Virus record (IMG/VR): IMGVR_UViG_3300032053_000079
Span: 1 to 60,327 of that record
DNA from: a virus
Length of the DNA: 60,327 bases
Reading direction: 5' to 3' (one strand)
The stretch's first letter is position 1. Each line of letters begins with the position of its first letter. Under the pieces are notes generated by a model, which did no database searches, had not been told where the DNA came from, and was given only the letters and a program-made list of their open reading frames with translations. Of the stretch, positions 22,511 to 29,645 are shown piece by piece. Made by a program: the position numbers and the translations under genes.

Positions 22511-23046
22511 TTTGCTTTTAACTCCCTTTTATTAATCCAGTCAGGAGTATTTTTAATTTTAGATTCATAAATAAGCATTTCTTTAATTTTAGGCATTAAA
22601 ACAATATAAGAAGGATTTTTATTTAAATATTCCTGGAATATAAGCAAATCTTCATAATAACCAGATATATTAAATATTTTTTGCATAACATCTTTTTTTA
22701 TAGCTCCTTCAGGAGTTTTATAACATTCTATATAAAAACTATGTATAAAATCCCCATCTTCAAAACTATAAGGATAGTCCTTAGAATAACAATCTTTTTT
22801 TAACTCACTACATAAAACAAATGTTCCAGATAATAGGTTTTTAATCTTTTTAAGTTTTGCATTTAAATCATATAAATTGTTATTATTCTCTAGATTATCT
22901 TTTAATATCTTAAAAATACACTCAGATCCTATAATTCTATTATCATTTAAGATATAAAGGTTTTTTATTTTTCTATTACATAAACCACAATTAGATTTAT
23001 TATAGTCATCTGTATATTTAACATCAATAAGTTTTAAATCATTCAT
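22507..23046 (-). CDS. Zinc-finger protein of phage type
   Basis: This 179-residue protein has CGLCNRKIKNLYILNDNR followed by IIGSECI near the N-terminus, a treble-clef-like zinc site in which the last ligand sits in a GSEC motif; similar sites occur in small phage proteins. The remainder is helical, with a second Cys group (VLCSELKKDC). It lies early in the operon that starts at 24229. Function unknown. Confidence 0.5.
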   Translation of the reverse strand: MNDLKLIDVKYTDDYNKSNCGLCNRKIKNLYILNDNRIIGSECIFKILKDNLENNNNLYDLNAKLKKIKNLLSGTFVLCSELKKDCYSKDYPYSFEDGDFIHSFYIECYKTPEGAIKKDVMQKIFNISGYYEDLLIFQEYLNKNPSYIVLMPKIKEMLIYESKIKNTPDWINKRELKAK

Positions 23047-23270
23047 TTTAAACCGCCATAAGCACTTAATTTAATTAAATAAGGATATTCTTTAATTAAT
23101 CCTTTTATTAAAGATTCCATTTCTAAGGTTTTAGGATCTTGCTTAAATTCCTTTTTAGTATCAAATTCTTTAAAGTGGCTATAATAAAGCTCCATTAAAC
23201 CACTAAAAGAAGCATTAAGCATATTAAGACTTATATTTCTATTAAAGAATAAAGATAATTTATTTAACAT
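23043..23270 (-). CDS. Small helical protein, unknown function
   Basis: This 75-residue protein begins MLNKLSLFFNRNISLNMLNA and ends PYLIKLSAYGGLK. It is four-base coupled to the zinc-finger gene. Not recognised. Confidence 0.4.
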   Translation of the reverse strand: MLNKLSLFFNRNISLNMLNASFSGLMELYYSHFKEFDTKKEFKQDPKTLEMESLIKGLIKEYPYLIKLSAYGGLK

Positions 23271-23374
23271 TTTAACCTCATTAAATCATTAATAAATAGA
23301 TTATTTAAATTAAGATTAGTTATTAAAGTATTACTAAAAGGTTTTAAGTATTGATAGAAAGTTTTAGTTATCAT
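23264..23374 (-). CDS. 36-residue ORF, unknown function
   Basis: This frame from the ATG at 23374 (MITKTFYQYLKPFSNTLITN...) ends within the start of the next gene and begins within the stop of the previous one. Tight tiling is the only support. Confidence 0.3.
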   Translation of the reverse strand: MITKTFYQYLKPFSNTLITNLNLNNLFINDLMRLKC

Positions 23375-23511
23375 TTTTTAGATTTAAGTAATTTAATTAG
23401 ATCTTTTAAGTTAATATTTGAAGCAGTACTTAAAACTTTTACTAATTTATCATTTTTGTATATATATATTCCTTGCTTAGTACTCCAGAGCTCTATAGTT
23501 AATTTATTCAT
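23371..23511 (-). CDS. Small basic protein, unknown function
   Basis: This is a 46-residue frame from the ATG at 23511 (MNKLTIELWSTKQGIYIYKN...), with a beta hairpin and a lysine-rich helix (LKDLIKLLKSKK). It overlaps neighbours by four bases on each side. Confidence 0.4.
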   Translation of the reverse strand: MNKLTIELWSTKQGIYIYKNDKLVKVLSTASNINLKDLIKLLKSKK

Positions 23512-23957
23512 TTTATTTTATCGTTAAGTTTAGTTAATTCCTCATAGATTTTAAGGATCTTATCGTTTATTTCTCTTTCTAAGTTAGTTATTCTAACTTC
23601 TATATCAGTTATCCAAGAGTCTATATGGCCCTTTATTTCATTAGTAAGTTCTTTTTTATTTGTATATACTTGTTCTTGTAAGTTATTTATTACTTCTTGT
23701 TTAAGGTCATTTAATTCTTTAGTTGCTGTAGAAATATCTAAATCTGAACGATTACTTAACGATTGCTTAACGTTCAGATTTTCTGAATTATTAAAGATTT
23801 GTTCTATTTCTTTTATATCTTTCTTAGGTTTTACCTTACCTTTTAGATAATTATGAACAGTAGCTTTACTTATTTCTATTGATTTAGCTATTTCTGAATA
23901 ACTAAAACCTTCTCCATATAGTTTTTCTATTTTATCTTGTTGTTCTTTATTTAGCAT
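23508..23957 (-). CDS. HTH plus coiled-coil regulator
   Basis: This 149-residue protein has an N-terminal resolvase-type helix-turn-helix, KIEKLYGEGFSYSEIAKSIE then SKATVHNYLKGKVKPKK. A linker (residues 45-80) and a long coiled coil (ITNLEREINDKILKIYEELT) follow. As the second gene of the leftward operon next to the divergent AT-rich region, it is a good candidate early regulator, or an origin- or partition-binding protein acting on the repeats at 24367-24527. Confidence 0.6.
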   Translation of the reverse strand: MLNKEQQDKIEKLYGEGFSYSEIAKSIEISKATVHNYLKGKVKPKKDIKEIEQIFNNSENLNVKQSLSNRSDLDISTATKELNDLKQEVINNLQEQVYTNKKELTNEIKGHIDSWITDIEVRITNLEREINDKILKIYEELTKLNDKIK

Positions 23958-23968
23958 ATTATTATTAA

Positions 23969-24229
23969 TTATATGTTATTTATATAGTTTTCTATTTGTT
24001 TATTGATTTCTTTATGTTTATCTTTTAGTAATATGTCAGTAATAGCCTGATCTGTACTATCTTGTGATACTAAATAGTCATTAGTAATAAGACTATCTGC
24101 TAGTATTTCTTTATCTTGGTGCAGCTGTGCAAGTCCTAGACTACATAAGGATCTTACTAATAAATTATTACTGATTCCTACATTACTTATTAATGTAAGT
24201 TCTACATAATTTTTATATATTGTTATCAT
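23969..24229 (-). CDS. First gene of the leftward operon, unknown function
   Basis: This 86-residue, mostly helical protein (VGISNNLLVRSLCSLGLAQL, TDQAITDILLKDKHKEINK) sits immediately beside the divergent control region and starts the leftward transcription arm. Genes in this position are usually expressed first after infection. No family recognised. Confidence 0.45.
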   Translation of the reverse strand: MITIYKNYVELTLISNVGISNNLLVRSLCSLGLAQLHQDKEILADSLITNDYLVSQDSTDQAITDILLKDKHKEINKQIENYINNI

Positions 24230-24766
24230 TGTGTACCTTATTTTTATATAATTATTATAGTAATTATTAGTATATAAATCTTTCTATTGTATATAAGTAA
24301 TTATATGTATATAAAAATTCTATGTAATCTATATATAATAAGTATATAAAGATATGTATTGTCTATTATATAGTTATTATATAACACATATATTTATATA
24401 GTTATTATATGTATATTATAGAAAAATTATATACTTTCACGATCGGAAAAATAGGAATGGTGTATAGTGAGTTTCACTTTTTAGAATGTTAAATTTTTAA
24501 AAATCGATATTGGATTTCACTTTTTAGGATATAGTAATTTTAAAAAAGGAAAGTATATCGGTATCTATACAGATAGTCTTATGTAATATTGATTGTAGTA
24601 TTGTTGTATTATAATATCTTTTCTTATTACTATTTATTTATGATAAGTATTTCACTGATTGATATTAGTAGCATATTTTGATTTGAAAAATTAGGTTATA
24701 AATTTCTATAAAAAGTATATAGTAGAGTATAGTAATATTTATATAGTAGTGTTATATAATATTTAT
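24230..24766. other. AT-rich divergent control region, candidate replication origin
   Basis: This is a gene-free interval between leftward and rightward arms. It contains two copies of the 16-mer TATATAGTTATTATAT (24367-24382 and 24395-24410) and two copies of TTTCACTTTTTAG (24472-24484 and 24515-24527, 43 bases apart). Many TATA-like elements are present, and one palindromic CGATCG sits in otherwise extremely AT-rich DNA. Paired direct repeats between divergent operons suit an origin and/or regulator sites. I see no coding frame in it. Confidence 0.55.
24738..24746 (+). promoter_or_regulatory. TATA box of the rightward arm
   Basis: TTTATATAG, centre about 24741, lies 26 bases before the ATG at 24767, predicting a leaderless first message of the rightward operon. 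Confidence 0.6.
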
Positions 24767-25411
24767 ATGATACAAGATATGCCTAAATTAGAAAGTCCTT
24801 TCGTTAGAAAATTAAATAACAAAAATGAATATTTAGTCACACCAGAAATTACTAAAGGATGTGAGTGGGTTTTTGAAGGAAATGAAGATGAAGTTCTAGC
24901 AACTGAAAAGTTAGATGGAACTGATGTTAGTATTGTAATAGAAAATGGAATGATAAATTCTATCTGGAATAGGACTAATAGAATACCATTCTTTTGCAAA
25001 GGCAAAATGTTTATTGTTCAGGCTGTTATAGAAGCATTTGAAAGAGGGTATACAGAATTACCAGACGGACAATGGTTTGGGGAAGTTATTGGCGAGAAAT
25101 TAAATAAAAACCCATTAGAAATTAAAGGTCATGTTTGGATTCCTTTTAATACATATTGTAGAAATCATTTAGCTTATAAGTCTTGGCATAAATATCCTAA
25201 AACCTATGAAAACATAAAAAAGTGGTTTTTAGATGATATTAAAGAAGGTGGTATTTTTAGTTTGTTAATGAAGAAAAAAGGAATTGATAAAAAGCCAGAA
25301 GGAATAGTTTTTCATAATTTAAAAACAGGACAAATGGCTAAATTAAGAATAGATATGTTTGATGATTTTAAAGGTTACAGGCATAAAGAAAAGGAGAAAA
25401 ATGAAAATTAA
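24767..25411 (+). CDS. ATP-dependent RNA ligase-like nucleotidyltransferase
   Basis: This is a 214-residue protein from the ATG at 24767, placed 26 bases after a TATA box; an ATG at 24749 precedes the predicted transcript start. Motifs of covalent nucleotidyltransferases are in order: KLDGT (Lys48, the adenylated residue), WFGEVIG (residues 103-109, motif III), KPEGIVF (176-182, motif IV) and MAKLRI (190-195, motif V). The protein is compact, lacking an OB domain, as in viral RNA ligases of the Rnl2/DRB0094 type. It may repair RNA such as tRNAs cut by host defence nucleases. A DNA-ligase role is less likely given the size. Confidence 0.75.
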   Translation: MIQDMPKLESPFVRKLNNKNEYLVTPEITKGCEWVFEGNEDEVLATEKLDGTDVSIVIENGMINSIWNRTNRIPFFCKGKMFIVQAVIEAFERGYTELPDGQWFGEVIGEKLNKNPLEIKGHVWIPFNTYCRNHLAYKSWHKYPKTYENIKKWFLDDIKEGGIFSLLMKKKGIDKKPEGIVFHNLKTGQMAKLRIDMFDDFKGYRHKEKEKNEN

Positions 25412-25649
25412 TTATATTTGGTTTTTAGTAACTGTTTTGACTTTAGTCTTTGTAATAGGAAAAGTCTTTGGTTATCTTAATTGGTCTTGGTGGTTAGTCT
25501 TTCTTCCATTAATTTTACTAGGAGTTTTTATATTACTTATTTTAATGTTTGTATTAATTGTTTTTGGAATAAGTTTATTAATGATCTTGATAGGAGGTAA
25601 AAATGTCATTTGCAGAAGCAACAGAAGTTTTAAAAGAAAAAGAAATTAG
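25401..25649 (+). CDS. Small integral membrane protein
   Basis: This is an 82-residue protein from the ATG at 25401 (site AAGGAGAAAA); longer starts overlap the ligase gene. It has two or three hydrophobic segments (IWFLVTVLTLVFVIGKVF, WWLVFLPLILLGVFILLILM) and a basic tail. The WSWW motif before the second helix is common in small phage membrane proteins. Function unknown. Confidence 0.5.
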   Translation: MKINYIWFLVTVLTLVFVIGKVFGYLNWSWWLVFLPLILLGVFILLILMFVLIVFGISLLMILIGGKNVICRSNRSFKRKRN

Positions 25650-25794
25650 CTTTTTAGACTTTATTAATTACTTAAAAGCACATAAGATTGAAATACTTGA
25701 AAAAGAAATCAAAGCTCAGAAAGTATCAGGTGCTATTTATGTTAACAAAAAATTCATAGGCAAGAAAGTAATAGTCTTAATAAATAACGAGTAA
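25603..25794 (+). CDS. Small protein with DUF2080-like C-terminus
   Basis: This 63-residue protein has a helical N-terminus and a C-terminal KVSGAIYVNKKFIGKKVIVL strand pair. It resembles the G..V.VPK..IGK.V.VI pattern of DUF2080/AbrB-like small proteins. It is preceded by AGGAGGTAAAA and overlaps the membrane protein gene by 47 bases in another frame. A DNA-binding role is possible. Confidence 0.45.
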   Translation: MSFAEATEVLKEKEISFLDFINYLKAHKIEILEKEIKAQKVSGAIYVNKKFIGKKVIVLINNE

Positions 25795-25801
25795 TTCTGA
25801 A

Positions 25802-26932
25802 ATGGAAATTAAAGAGTTATCTGAAATAAAACTATTTGAAATGTTTGCAGGATATGGTGGAGGAAGTTTTGCTTTGAAAAAAGCCAACATTCCTTTTGAA
25901 TTAGTTGGATATAGTGAGATTGATAAATTTGCTATCAAATGTTTTGAACAAAATCATAAAGGAAATAATTATGGAGATTGTAAACTAATTAATCCAAATG
26001 ACTTACCAGACTTTAATTTATTGACTGGAGGTTTTCCTTGTCAAGATGTATCTATTGCAGGTAATAGGAATTTATCAAAAGGAAGAACTAATTTATATAA
26101 AGAGATTATAAGAATTGCTGAAGTAAAAAAACCAAAATATATGTTATTAGAGAATGTTAAAGGATTGTTAAGTATGGGAAAAGAAAGGAAACTAGTCAAT
26201 ATAATTGTTTCTGACTTGCAAAGAATAGGTTATGGTGTTTGTTGGAAAGTATTAAATTCAAAAGATTATGGAATACCTCAAAATCGTGAAAGAGTATGGT
26301 TTGTTTGTAAATATGGTGGTTGGAAATTTGGAGAATTTTCATTTCCTAATAAAGAAGAGTTAAAACTTAAATTAGGAGATATACTAGAAGATAATGTAGA
26401 TAAAAAATATTACCTAACTGAAAAGACTATCAAAATGTTTTTGAAACATAGGGTTAGACAAATAGAAAAGAAAAATGGATTTTTCTTTTCTCCAAAAACT
26501 GTTGATTCTATTTCTAATTCACTTACAACTAAAGAGGGTAGTCGTGCAACAGATAATTTTATATTACAGAATAAATATTCTGAAAATCGGATTTTCAGAA
26601 TATCTCCTACAATTACTTCAACAGAAAGTAAAACAACATATTTAGTTCATTCATTATTTCCTAGAACTGGAAATCCTAAACAAGGTGGAACAGGACATTT
26701 ATATAAAGATGATGGAACTTCTTATTGTTTAGATACTGGAAATTGTTTAACTCAATTGCTTGACAATTTCCAGTTTCGTAGATTAACTCCTAAAGAATGT
26801 TTTAGGTTAATGGGTTTCTTAAATGATGAAATTGACTTAACAGGACTAAGTGATAATCAATTATATAAATTAGTAGGTAATGGTTGGGAAATAAATTTAG
26901 TAAGTAAAATATTTAAGGAGATGTTTAAATGA
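25802..26932 (+). CDS. DNA C5-cytosine methyltransferase
   Basis: This 376-residue protein is of typical length. Conserved motifs are all present: FAGYGG (15-20, cofactor binding), GGFPCQD (76-82, catalytic Cys80), LLENVKG (115-121), QNRERVWF (160-167), a target-recognition region at about 240-310, then RRLTPKECFRLMGF and LVGNGWEI near the end. It methylates cytosine in DNA, most likely protecting viral DNA from host restriction. No partner restriction enzyme is seen, so it is an orphan. It lies just upstream of the packaging genes. Confidence 0.92.
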   Translation: MEIKELSEIKLFEMFAGYGGGSFALKKANIPFELVGYSEIDKFAIKCFEQNHKGNNYGDCKLINPNDLPDFNLLTGGFPCQDVSIAGNRNLSKGRTNLYKEIIRIAEVKKPKYMLLENVKGLLSMGKERKLVNIIVSDLQRIGYGVCWKVLNSKDYGIPQNRERVWFVCKYGGWKFGEFSFPNKEELKLKLGDILEDNVDKKYYLTEKTIKMFLKHRVRQIEKKNGFFFSPKTVDSISNSLTTKEGSRATDNFILQNKYSENRIFRISPTITSTESKTTYLVHSLFPRTGNPKQGGTGHLYKDDGTSYCLDTGNCLTQLLDNFQFRRLTPKECFRLMGFLNDEIDLTGLSDNQLYKLVGNGWEINLVSKIFKEMFK

Positions 26933-27069
26933 AAAAGAAATGTCCTCATTGTAATAGTACCAAATTTAAAAAGAATTTAGATAATAATTCATGGGTCTGC
27001 TCTAGATGTGGTTATATTAATGATTTAAATAAATTACCTCAATTTGTAACATGGGAAAAGAAGAATTAG
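26929..27069 (+). CDS. 46-residue zinc-ribbon protein
   Basis: MKKKCPHCNSTKFKKNLDN, then WVCSRCGYIN: a complete two-CxxC zinc ribbon. The ATG overlaps the methyltransferase stop (ATGA). It may bind DNA near the packaging machinery; role unknown. Confidence 0.55.
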   Translation: MKKKCPHCNSTKFKKNLDNNSWVCSRCGYINDLNKLPQFVTWEKKN

Positions 27070-27188
27070 AAATACTTAAAAAAGAATATAAAAAGAACAC
27101 TGCTATATTATTTATTAACTTTAAAGAAAAATTAGATAAATTAACAAGTGAATTTATTTATGAATTAAATAAAATAAAAGATAGATGA
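27051..27188 (+). CDS. 45-residue coiled-coil protein upstream of terL
   Basis: This frame starts at the ATG at 27051 (MGKEELEILKKEYKKNTAIL...) and ends ATGA on the terminase gene. It is a charged helix throughout. The position is that of a small terminase subunit, but it lacks a DNA-binding domain and is far too short, so that role is doubtful. Confidence 0.4.
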   Translation: MGKEELEILKKEYKKNTAILFINFKEKLDKLTSEFIYELNKIKDR

Positions 27189-28630
27189 GAAAAAAATCTG
27201 ATATACTAAATGGTGGGAACGAAATTGCTTTTACAAATAGATGTATCTTTGATTTTGCTTTTTTCTGTGAAAGAGTACTAGGATACACAATTAAGCCATT
27301 TCATAAAGAATGGTGTGAATTACTTAGAAAACATAGTAGAATACAAATCTTTGCTCCGACCGGATTTGGCAAGACTTGGATTTTTGGAATTGGTTATCCG
27401 ATTTGGTTAAGTATATTCAAACCAGGTTCTGAATCAGTAATACTTTCTAAAGTAGTCAAAGGTCAATCTAGTACAATAGTAGAAGAAATAAAATTCAGGA
27501 TAGAAGATAATGAATACCTTACTGAACATCTTAAACCGATTGGAAACGATAAAACTACTTGGACTAAAGATAAAATTGTTTGTTCTAATAATTCAAAAAT
27601 TTATAATGTTCCTTACTCTATGAGTATAAGAGGTCGGCATCCTGACTACATTTTCGGTGATGAGGTATCTAGTTATATTGATAAGTCAGACCATTATCAA
27701 ATTTGGTTTAGAGATGTAGAATCTAGAGTAGATGACGCAAAGCATGGAAAAATTGCAGCAGTTACTACTCCAATAGATCCTGGAGACTTAGGAGTCTTGC
27801 TTTATAATAATCCAAAGTATGTAAGTAAAAAATATCCAGCAATCGTAAATTTTCAAAATAATGATTATACGACTGGTACTTCTATCTGGGAAGAAAGATT
27901 TTCTATTAGTAAATTAATGGATATTAGAGAAAGACAAGGATATGCTAACTTTGAAAGGAATTATATGGTAAATTCTGAAGCAGATGTAGAAGGTTCTATT
28001 TTTAAAACAAAGTATCTATTTGATTTACTTGATTCTACTAGAACATTTACTACAAAATTAACAGATGATAATTCGATAGTTATGATAGGAGCAGATTTTG
28101 CTTTATCTGACGGTCCTCATGCAGATTTTGATGCTTATGCAGTTGTAGAAAAATGTCCTAATGGTAAAATGGTTTTACTTCATTTAGAAAAAAATCATGG
28201 AACTTCGATTGAAGATAAACTAAAAAGACTATACGAACTAGGTAAAATGTATAATCCTTATTGTTTTATTGTAGATAAGTCAAATGTAGGCAACGATATT
28301 GCAATTAAATTAATTCAGGCAGGATATTCAGCAGAAGCCATACCATTTGGACCTAGTTCAAGAGGATTGGTTTTAGGTACTTTAAAGAGTGCAGTAGAAA
28401 ATAAATTATTAATTATACCATATTCAAAAGAATGTATTGAAGAACAATGGTTAATAAATGAACTATTCGAACAAATGATTGGATTCAAAGAAGATAAAAC
28501 AGAAAAGACAAGAATTACTACAATAATAAGTAGGAGTTTGCATGATGATTGTGCAATCGCTTTAGCTTTAGCAGTTAAAGGTGCAGTAGAACAAGATATA
28601 GGAGGAGGAGAAAAACTTCTTAGTGCCTAA
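27185..28630 (+). CDS. terL: Large terminase subunit (packaging ATPase-nuclease)
   Basis: This 481-residue protein drives DNA into the procapsid and cuts it. Walker A is APTGFGKT (57-64), Walker B is DYIFGDE (154-160), and the coupling motif is AVTTP (192-196). The RNase H-like nuclease has acidic residues in IGADFA (Asp304), FIVDKS (Asp364) and SLHDDCAIAL (Asp454/455). Size and order are standard for Caudoviricetes. The gene is coupled by four bases to the preceding micro-gene and abuts the next gene. No clear small subunit lies nearby. Confidence 0.93.
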   Translation: MRKKSDILNGGNEIAFTNRCIFDFAFFCERVLGYTIKPFHKEWCELLRKHSRIQIFAPTGFGKTWIFGIGYPIWLSIFKPGSESVILSKVVKGQSSTIVEEIKFRIEDNEYLTEHLKPIGNDKTTWTKDKIVCSNNSKIYNVPYSMSIRGRHPDYIFGDEVSSYIDKSDHYQIWFRDVESRVDDAKHGKIAAVTTPIDPGDLGVLLYNNPKYVSKKYPAIVNFQNNDYTTGTSIWEERFSISKLMDIRERQGYANFERNYMVNSEADVEGSIFKTKYLFDLLDSTRTFTTKLTDDNSIVMIGADFALSDGPHADFDAYAVVEKCPNGKMVLLHLEKNHGTSIEDKLKRLYELGKMYNPYCFIVDKSNVGNDIAIKLIQAGYSAEAIPFGPSSRGLVLGTLKSAVENKLLIIPYSKECIEEQWLINELFEQMIGFKEDKTEKTRITTIISRSLHDDCAIALALAVKGAVEQDIGGGEKLLSA

Positions 28631-28911
28631 TGTGTAAATTCAATCCTAAAAATGATGGTAGGTTTATTGATCCATGTATGAAAAAAGAAATAGAAAAATT
28701 GAATAAAAGAGGAATAGTAACTCTTGCTTGTTGTTGTGGACATGGCAAATATCCTAAAACTATTGTAGCAAAACATAACTTGAATGGTATACCTTATGAA
28801 AGAGGTATAAAAGAATATTTACCAAGAAAAAAGAAGTTTTACAAGAAAGATAAACAAGGATATTATTATATTCCAGAAGTCATGAAACAGAATAAGGTTT
28901 TGCTTTTTTAA
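28630..28911 (+). CDS. Small Cys/His protein common beside viral packaging genes
   Basis: This 93-residue protein starts MCKFNPKNDGRFIDPCMKKE and has a CCCGHGKYPKTIV motif, then RKKKFYKKDKQGYYYIP. I associate the CCGHG...YYYIP pattern with a small protein family found in archaeal viruses and DPANN contigs. The Cys-Cys-x-His could bind metal. Its start overlaps the terminase stop. Function unknown. Confidence 0.5.
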   Translation: MCKFNPKNDGRFIDPCMKKEIEKLNKRGIVTLACCCGHGKYPKTIVAKHNLNGIPYERGIKEYLPRKKKFYKKDKQGYYYIPEVMKQNKVLLF

Positions 28912-29146
28912 AAGAGAATACAGTAGGATTCTTTTTTCTTGTTCTATCTTCCCAGCCAATCTTCTTTAGTATACTTTCATAATTAACTACACATTTTTCC
29001 ATTTGTTCTTTTTTAAGTTTAACAGATTCTTCGTCTTTCTTATTTTCTAATATCCATTTAGTCTGCCTTAGTTTTCTATCTATTATCCAACCAAATGATA
29101 TTTTAAGTGTATCTGCTTCTTCTTGTGTAAGAATAATATCGGTCAT
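28880..29146 (-). CDS. Small helical protein on the opposite strand
   Basis: This 88-residue charged helical protein (LTQEEADTLKISFGWIIDRK, KLKKEQMEKCVVNYESILKK) converges on and overlaps the preceding plus-strand gene by 32 bases. Its ATG lies about 25 bases from a symmetrical TATA element shared with the divergent gene at 29197. Being on the opposite strand, it may be separately regulated. Confidence 0.45.
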   Translation of the reverse strand: MTDIILTQEEADTLKISFGWIIDRKLRQTKWILENKKDEESVKLKKEQMEKCVVNYESILKKIGWEDRTRKKNPTVFSFKKAKPYSVS

Positions 29147-29165
29147 AAAGTATTTAAAACAATAA

Positions 29166-29180
29166 CATTTATATATTTAT
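29166..29180. promoter_or_regulatory. Symmetrical TATA element serving divergent leaderless genes
   Basis: CATTTATATATTTAT is nearly self-complementary. Its centre (about 29171) is about 26 bases from the ATG on the plus strand (29197) and about 25 from the ATG on the minus strand (29146), so one TATA site could serve both directions. Confidence 0.5.
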
Positions 29181-29196
29181 CTATATTATATTATTT

Positions 29197-29535
29197 ATGG
29201 CAAATGAAGATAAACCTATTCTAACTGCACAAAAAGTGCAAAAAAAAGAGCATAAAATAAAAGACTTCTTTATTAGACTAAGAAACTCTATTAGAAATAA
29301 AAAGAATGTTACTAAGAATAAAGTAATTAAGTCATTTAGTTTTTTAAAGAAAGATTCAATTAAACAATTAATTTTTCATAGTGTCTTTTATGGATTGATT
29401 ATTAACTACTCTTTCTGGATTATTTTTAAGTTACCATTTTATTGGTATGGATTTCCTGCTTATGGAATAGTACTTTATTTAATTAAATCAGAAATATTAC
29501 AAATTTGGAGAGACCTTTGGTTTAGAACAGAATGA
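29197..29535 (+). CDS. Basic membrane protein upstream of the portal gene
   Basis: This 112-residue protein has a long lysine-rich N-terminus (residues 1-60) followed by hydrophobic segments (LIFHSVFYGLIINYSFWIIF and YGFPAYGIVLYLI). It is probably inserted in the membrane with a positively charged cytoplasmic domain. It starts the portal transcription unit. Not recognised. Confidence 0.45.
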   Translation: MANEDKPILTAQKVQKKEHKIKDFFIRLRNSIRNKKNVTKNKVIKSFSFLKKDSIKQLIFHSVFYGLIINYSFWIIFKLPFYWYGFPAYGIVLYLIKSEILQIWRDLWFRTE

Positions 29536-29645
29536 TAGAAATATGTGAAAATTCACTTGGAAGATTACTACAAGGATTAGTAGAAGGAATAACTTTAGCA
29601 TTAGTAATTTATATTACATGGAAAATCAAGAGGATTAAAAAATGA
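29532..29645 (+). CDS. 37-residue membrane micro-protein
   Basis: MIEICENSLGRLLQGLVEGI followed by a hydrophobic stretch TLALVIYITW and a basic tail KIKRIKK. It overlaps the stop of the preceding gene and the start of the portal gene (ATGA on both sides). Confidence 0.4.
   Translation: MIEICENSLGRLLQGLVEGITLALVIYITWKIKRIKK

Noticed and set aside
27051-27188. Small terminase subunit upstream of terL
   Set aside because: At 45 residues with only a coiled coil and no DNA-binding domain it is too small; the HTH protein at 9563-10141 is a better but still weak candidate.
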